A stretch of DNA of 64,000 bases from Pascua guehoae. Lineage: Eukaryota > Basidiomycota > Tremellomycetes > Trichosporonales > Trichosporonaceae. The position numbers and the translations under genes were made by a program. Shown piece after piece: positions 63,126 through 64,000 of this stretch (the stretch's first letter is position 1; every line of letters starts with the position of its first letter). The stretch lies in assembly GCA_001600415.1 (NCBI GenBank), contig BCJX01000002.1, forward strand, positions 3,241,165-3,305,164, in the 5' to 3' direction. The notes beneath the pieces are model-generated. The model ran no database searches. It worked only from the letters and a program-made list of their open reading frames with translations, and had not been told where the DNA came from.

Positions 63126-63494
63126 GTGGAACGGTACGATCTGTTCTGCAAGCATACATACAGGCGTGCAGGCCAGTCCACGATCAAACGTTCAACTAGG
63201 CCCCTTCATGAGAAAGTAGACAGCGATCAGTGACGGAACAAGGTCGCGGCAGCTGAAACGGGGTCTGCCACCCGAACGCGCGAGTTTCATACCCCCCCGC
63301 GGGAACAAGGCAGGCGAACAATCGTCTTGCCGTGTCGTCTGGGGCCCACGGATGAAACATTTCGGCACGCGGGACAGAGTTCTAGCCACCCTCCCTCAAG
63401 TGTCCCGCAATGACCGACCGATGTGACCGGCAAGTATCCATTGTGAGCTATTTGTACGTACATATATACGTTGTGGGCAGCCATACGACGCTAT

Positions 63495-63893
63495 CTATTT
63501 GGAGAGTAAGGTGATCAGAGGCCCTTGATAAAAATGACATCCATGGCCATGGCCGCTGCGGCGATAGACTTTATACCCAGGGGCGGGATGTCTATTTGTT
63601 TCCCACCGATCTCCATCCATCCCATACCCTTTGTTCTGCTCCGTAAACTCAGTGTCGCCGTGGACGGCGCGACACGCGGCACAAGTTCTGAATTCCCGGC
63701 CAGTATCCTGACTCTTCGTGTCGTGGTATTCTGGCATTTTCTGGTATCCTGGCATGGACGGCATGGGCTCGACGGACTCTATCCGCCGCCGTTGTGCAGA
63801 TCCGCACTGCACCCGTTTTTCGGCTTCACTTTGTGGCTCTAAAGAAACAGCGCGTCGGAATGCCAAGTCGCCATGCTTGACAAGCTTTGGCAC
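63495..63893 (-). CDS. Doubtful ORF with a possible zinc-ribbon-like segment
   Basis: 132-codon frame with EYHDTKSQDTGREFRTCAAC followed by RAVHGDTEF, reminiscent of a Cys-X2-Cys half-site in fungal proteins; no matching second Cys pair is visible. It could be an exon of a gene continuing past the right edge, or chance. Confidence 0.25.
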   Translation of the reverse strand: MPKLVKHGDLAFRRAVSLEPQSEAEKRVQCGSAQRRRIESVEPMPSMPGYQKMPEYHDTKSQDTGREFRTCAACRAVHGDTEFTEQNKGYGMDGDRWETNRHPAPGYKVYRRSGHGHGCHFYQGPLITLLSK

Positions 63894-64000
63894 ATATGTC
63901 GCTCATGCTAGTGCCTCGACGCAATCTCCCTCCGCGGTGCAAGCTCTATCCCTTCATGTCCGTGTTTCCGCCGGATGTGCCTTCTAGCATGACCTAACGA

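Larger units (their letters stand above)
61242..64000. other. Decayed right end of the window
   Basis: 2.7 kb without an intact gene. It contains a degraded beta-lactamase-like gene, a relic of the amino acid permease and one doubtful minus-strand frame (all listed). Many stops and frameshifts show loss of constraint. Confidence 0.5.

Overview
This is nuclear DNA of a basidiomycete yeast, most likely a Tremellomycete and probably a Trichosporonales relative. That placement is inferred, not measured. The genes are GC-rich and densely interrupted by very short introns, mostly 37-70 nt, with GTGAGT/GTAAGT-like donors, CTAAC/CTGAC branch sites and CAG/TAG acceptors. Promoters are pyrimidine-rich and several tRNA genes carry introns. 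No rRNA, CRISPR, bacterial operon or intact transposon was seen. Because exons are short, most gene models here were assembled by hand from splice signals and conserved protein motifs; for seven of them the exon lengths were summed and give an intact reading frame.

Layout, left to right. 0-2.5 kb: the edge-truncated end of a vacuolar-type (Avt) amino acid transporter on the minus strand. 2.5-6 kb: non-coding DNA with two identical intron-bearing tRNA-Asp genes. 6-10 kb: a divergent pair of an MFS sugar permease and a GH1 beta-glucosidase, apparently a small beta-glucoside use module. 10.7-12.5 kb: an aminoglycoside-phosphotransferase-like kinase convergent with a small unknown gene. 13.3-17 kb: a NIPSNAP-like small protein and a large single-pass membrane glycoprotein (gene A). 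20-22.2 kb: an mtr-like neutral amino acid transporter with an unusually long first intron. 24.9-26.9 kb: a secreted LPMO-like (AA14-like) protein with a Ser/Ala-rich tail. 31.8-34.5 kb: gene B, a paralogue of gene A. 34.9-45.6 kb: a compact housekeeping block of SAC1, PCNA, RAE1 and HGH1, arranged as two divergent pairs. 45.6-52.8 kb: gene-poor DNA with tRNA-Arg, initiator tRNA-Met and simple repeats. 52.8-58.5 kb: two amino acid/choline-type permeases. 58.9-61.2 kb: a tandem pair of BTB-like genes. 61.3-64 kb: decayed DNA holding a beta-lactamase-like pseudogene and a fragment of the amino acid permease.

Together the accessory genes speak of nutrient uptake (amino acids, sugars, beta-glucosides, plant polysaccharide) and of surface proteins. 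The most unusual items are a PCNA carrying a roughly 70-residue acidic/basic insertion in a loop after the Lys164 region, the A/B membrane-protein pair sharing a cytoplasmic ELVPPIYNP motif, the repeated tail motif of the LPMO-like protein, and the two BTB-like paralogues that share even a 20-nt last exon.
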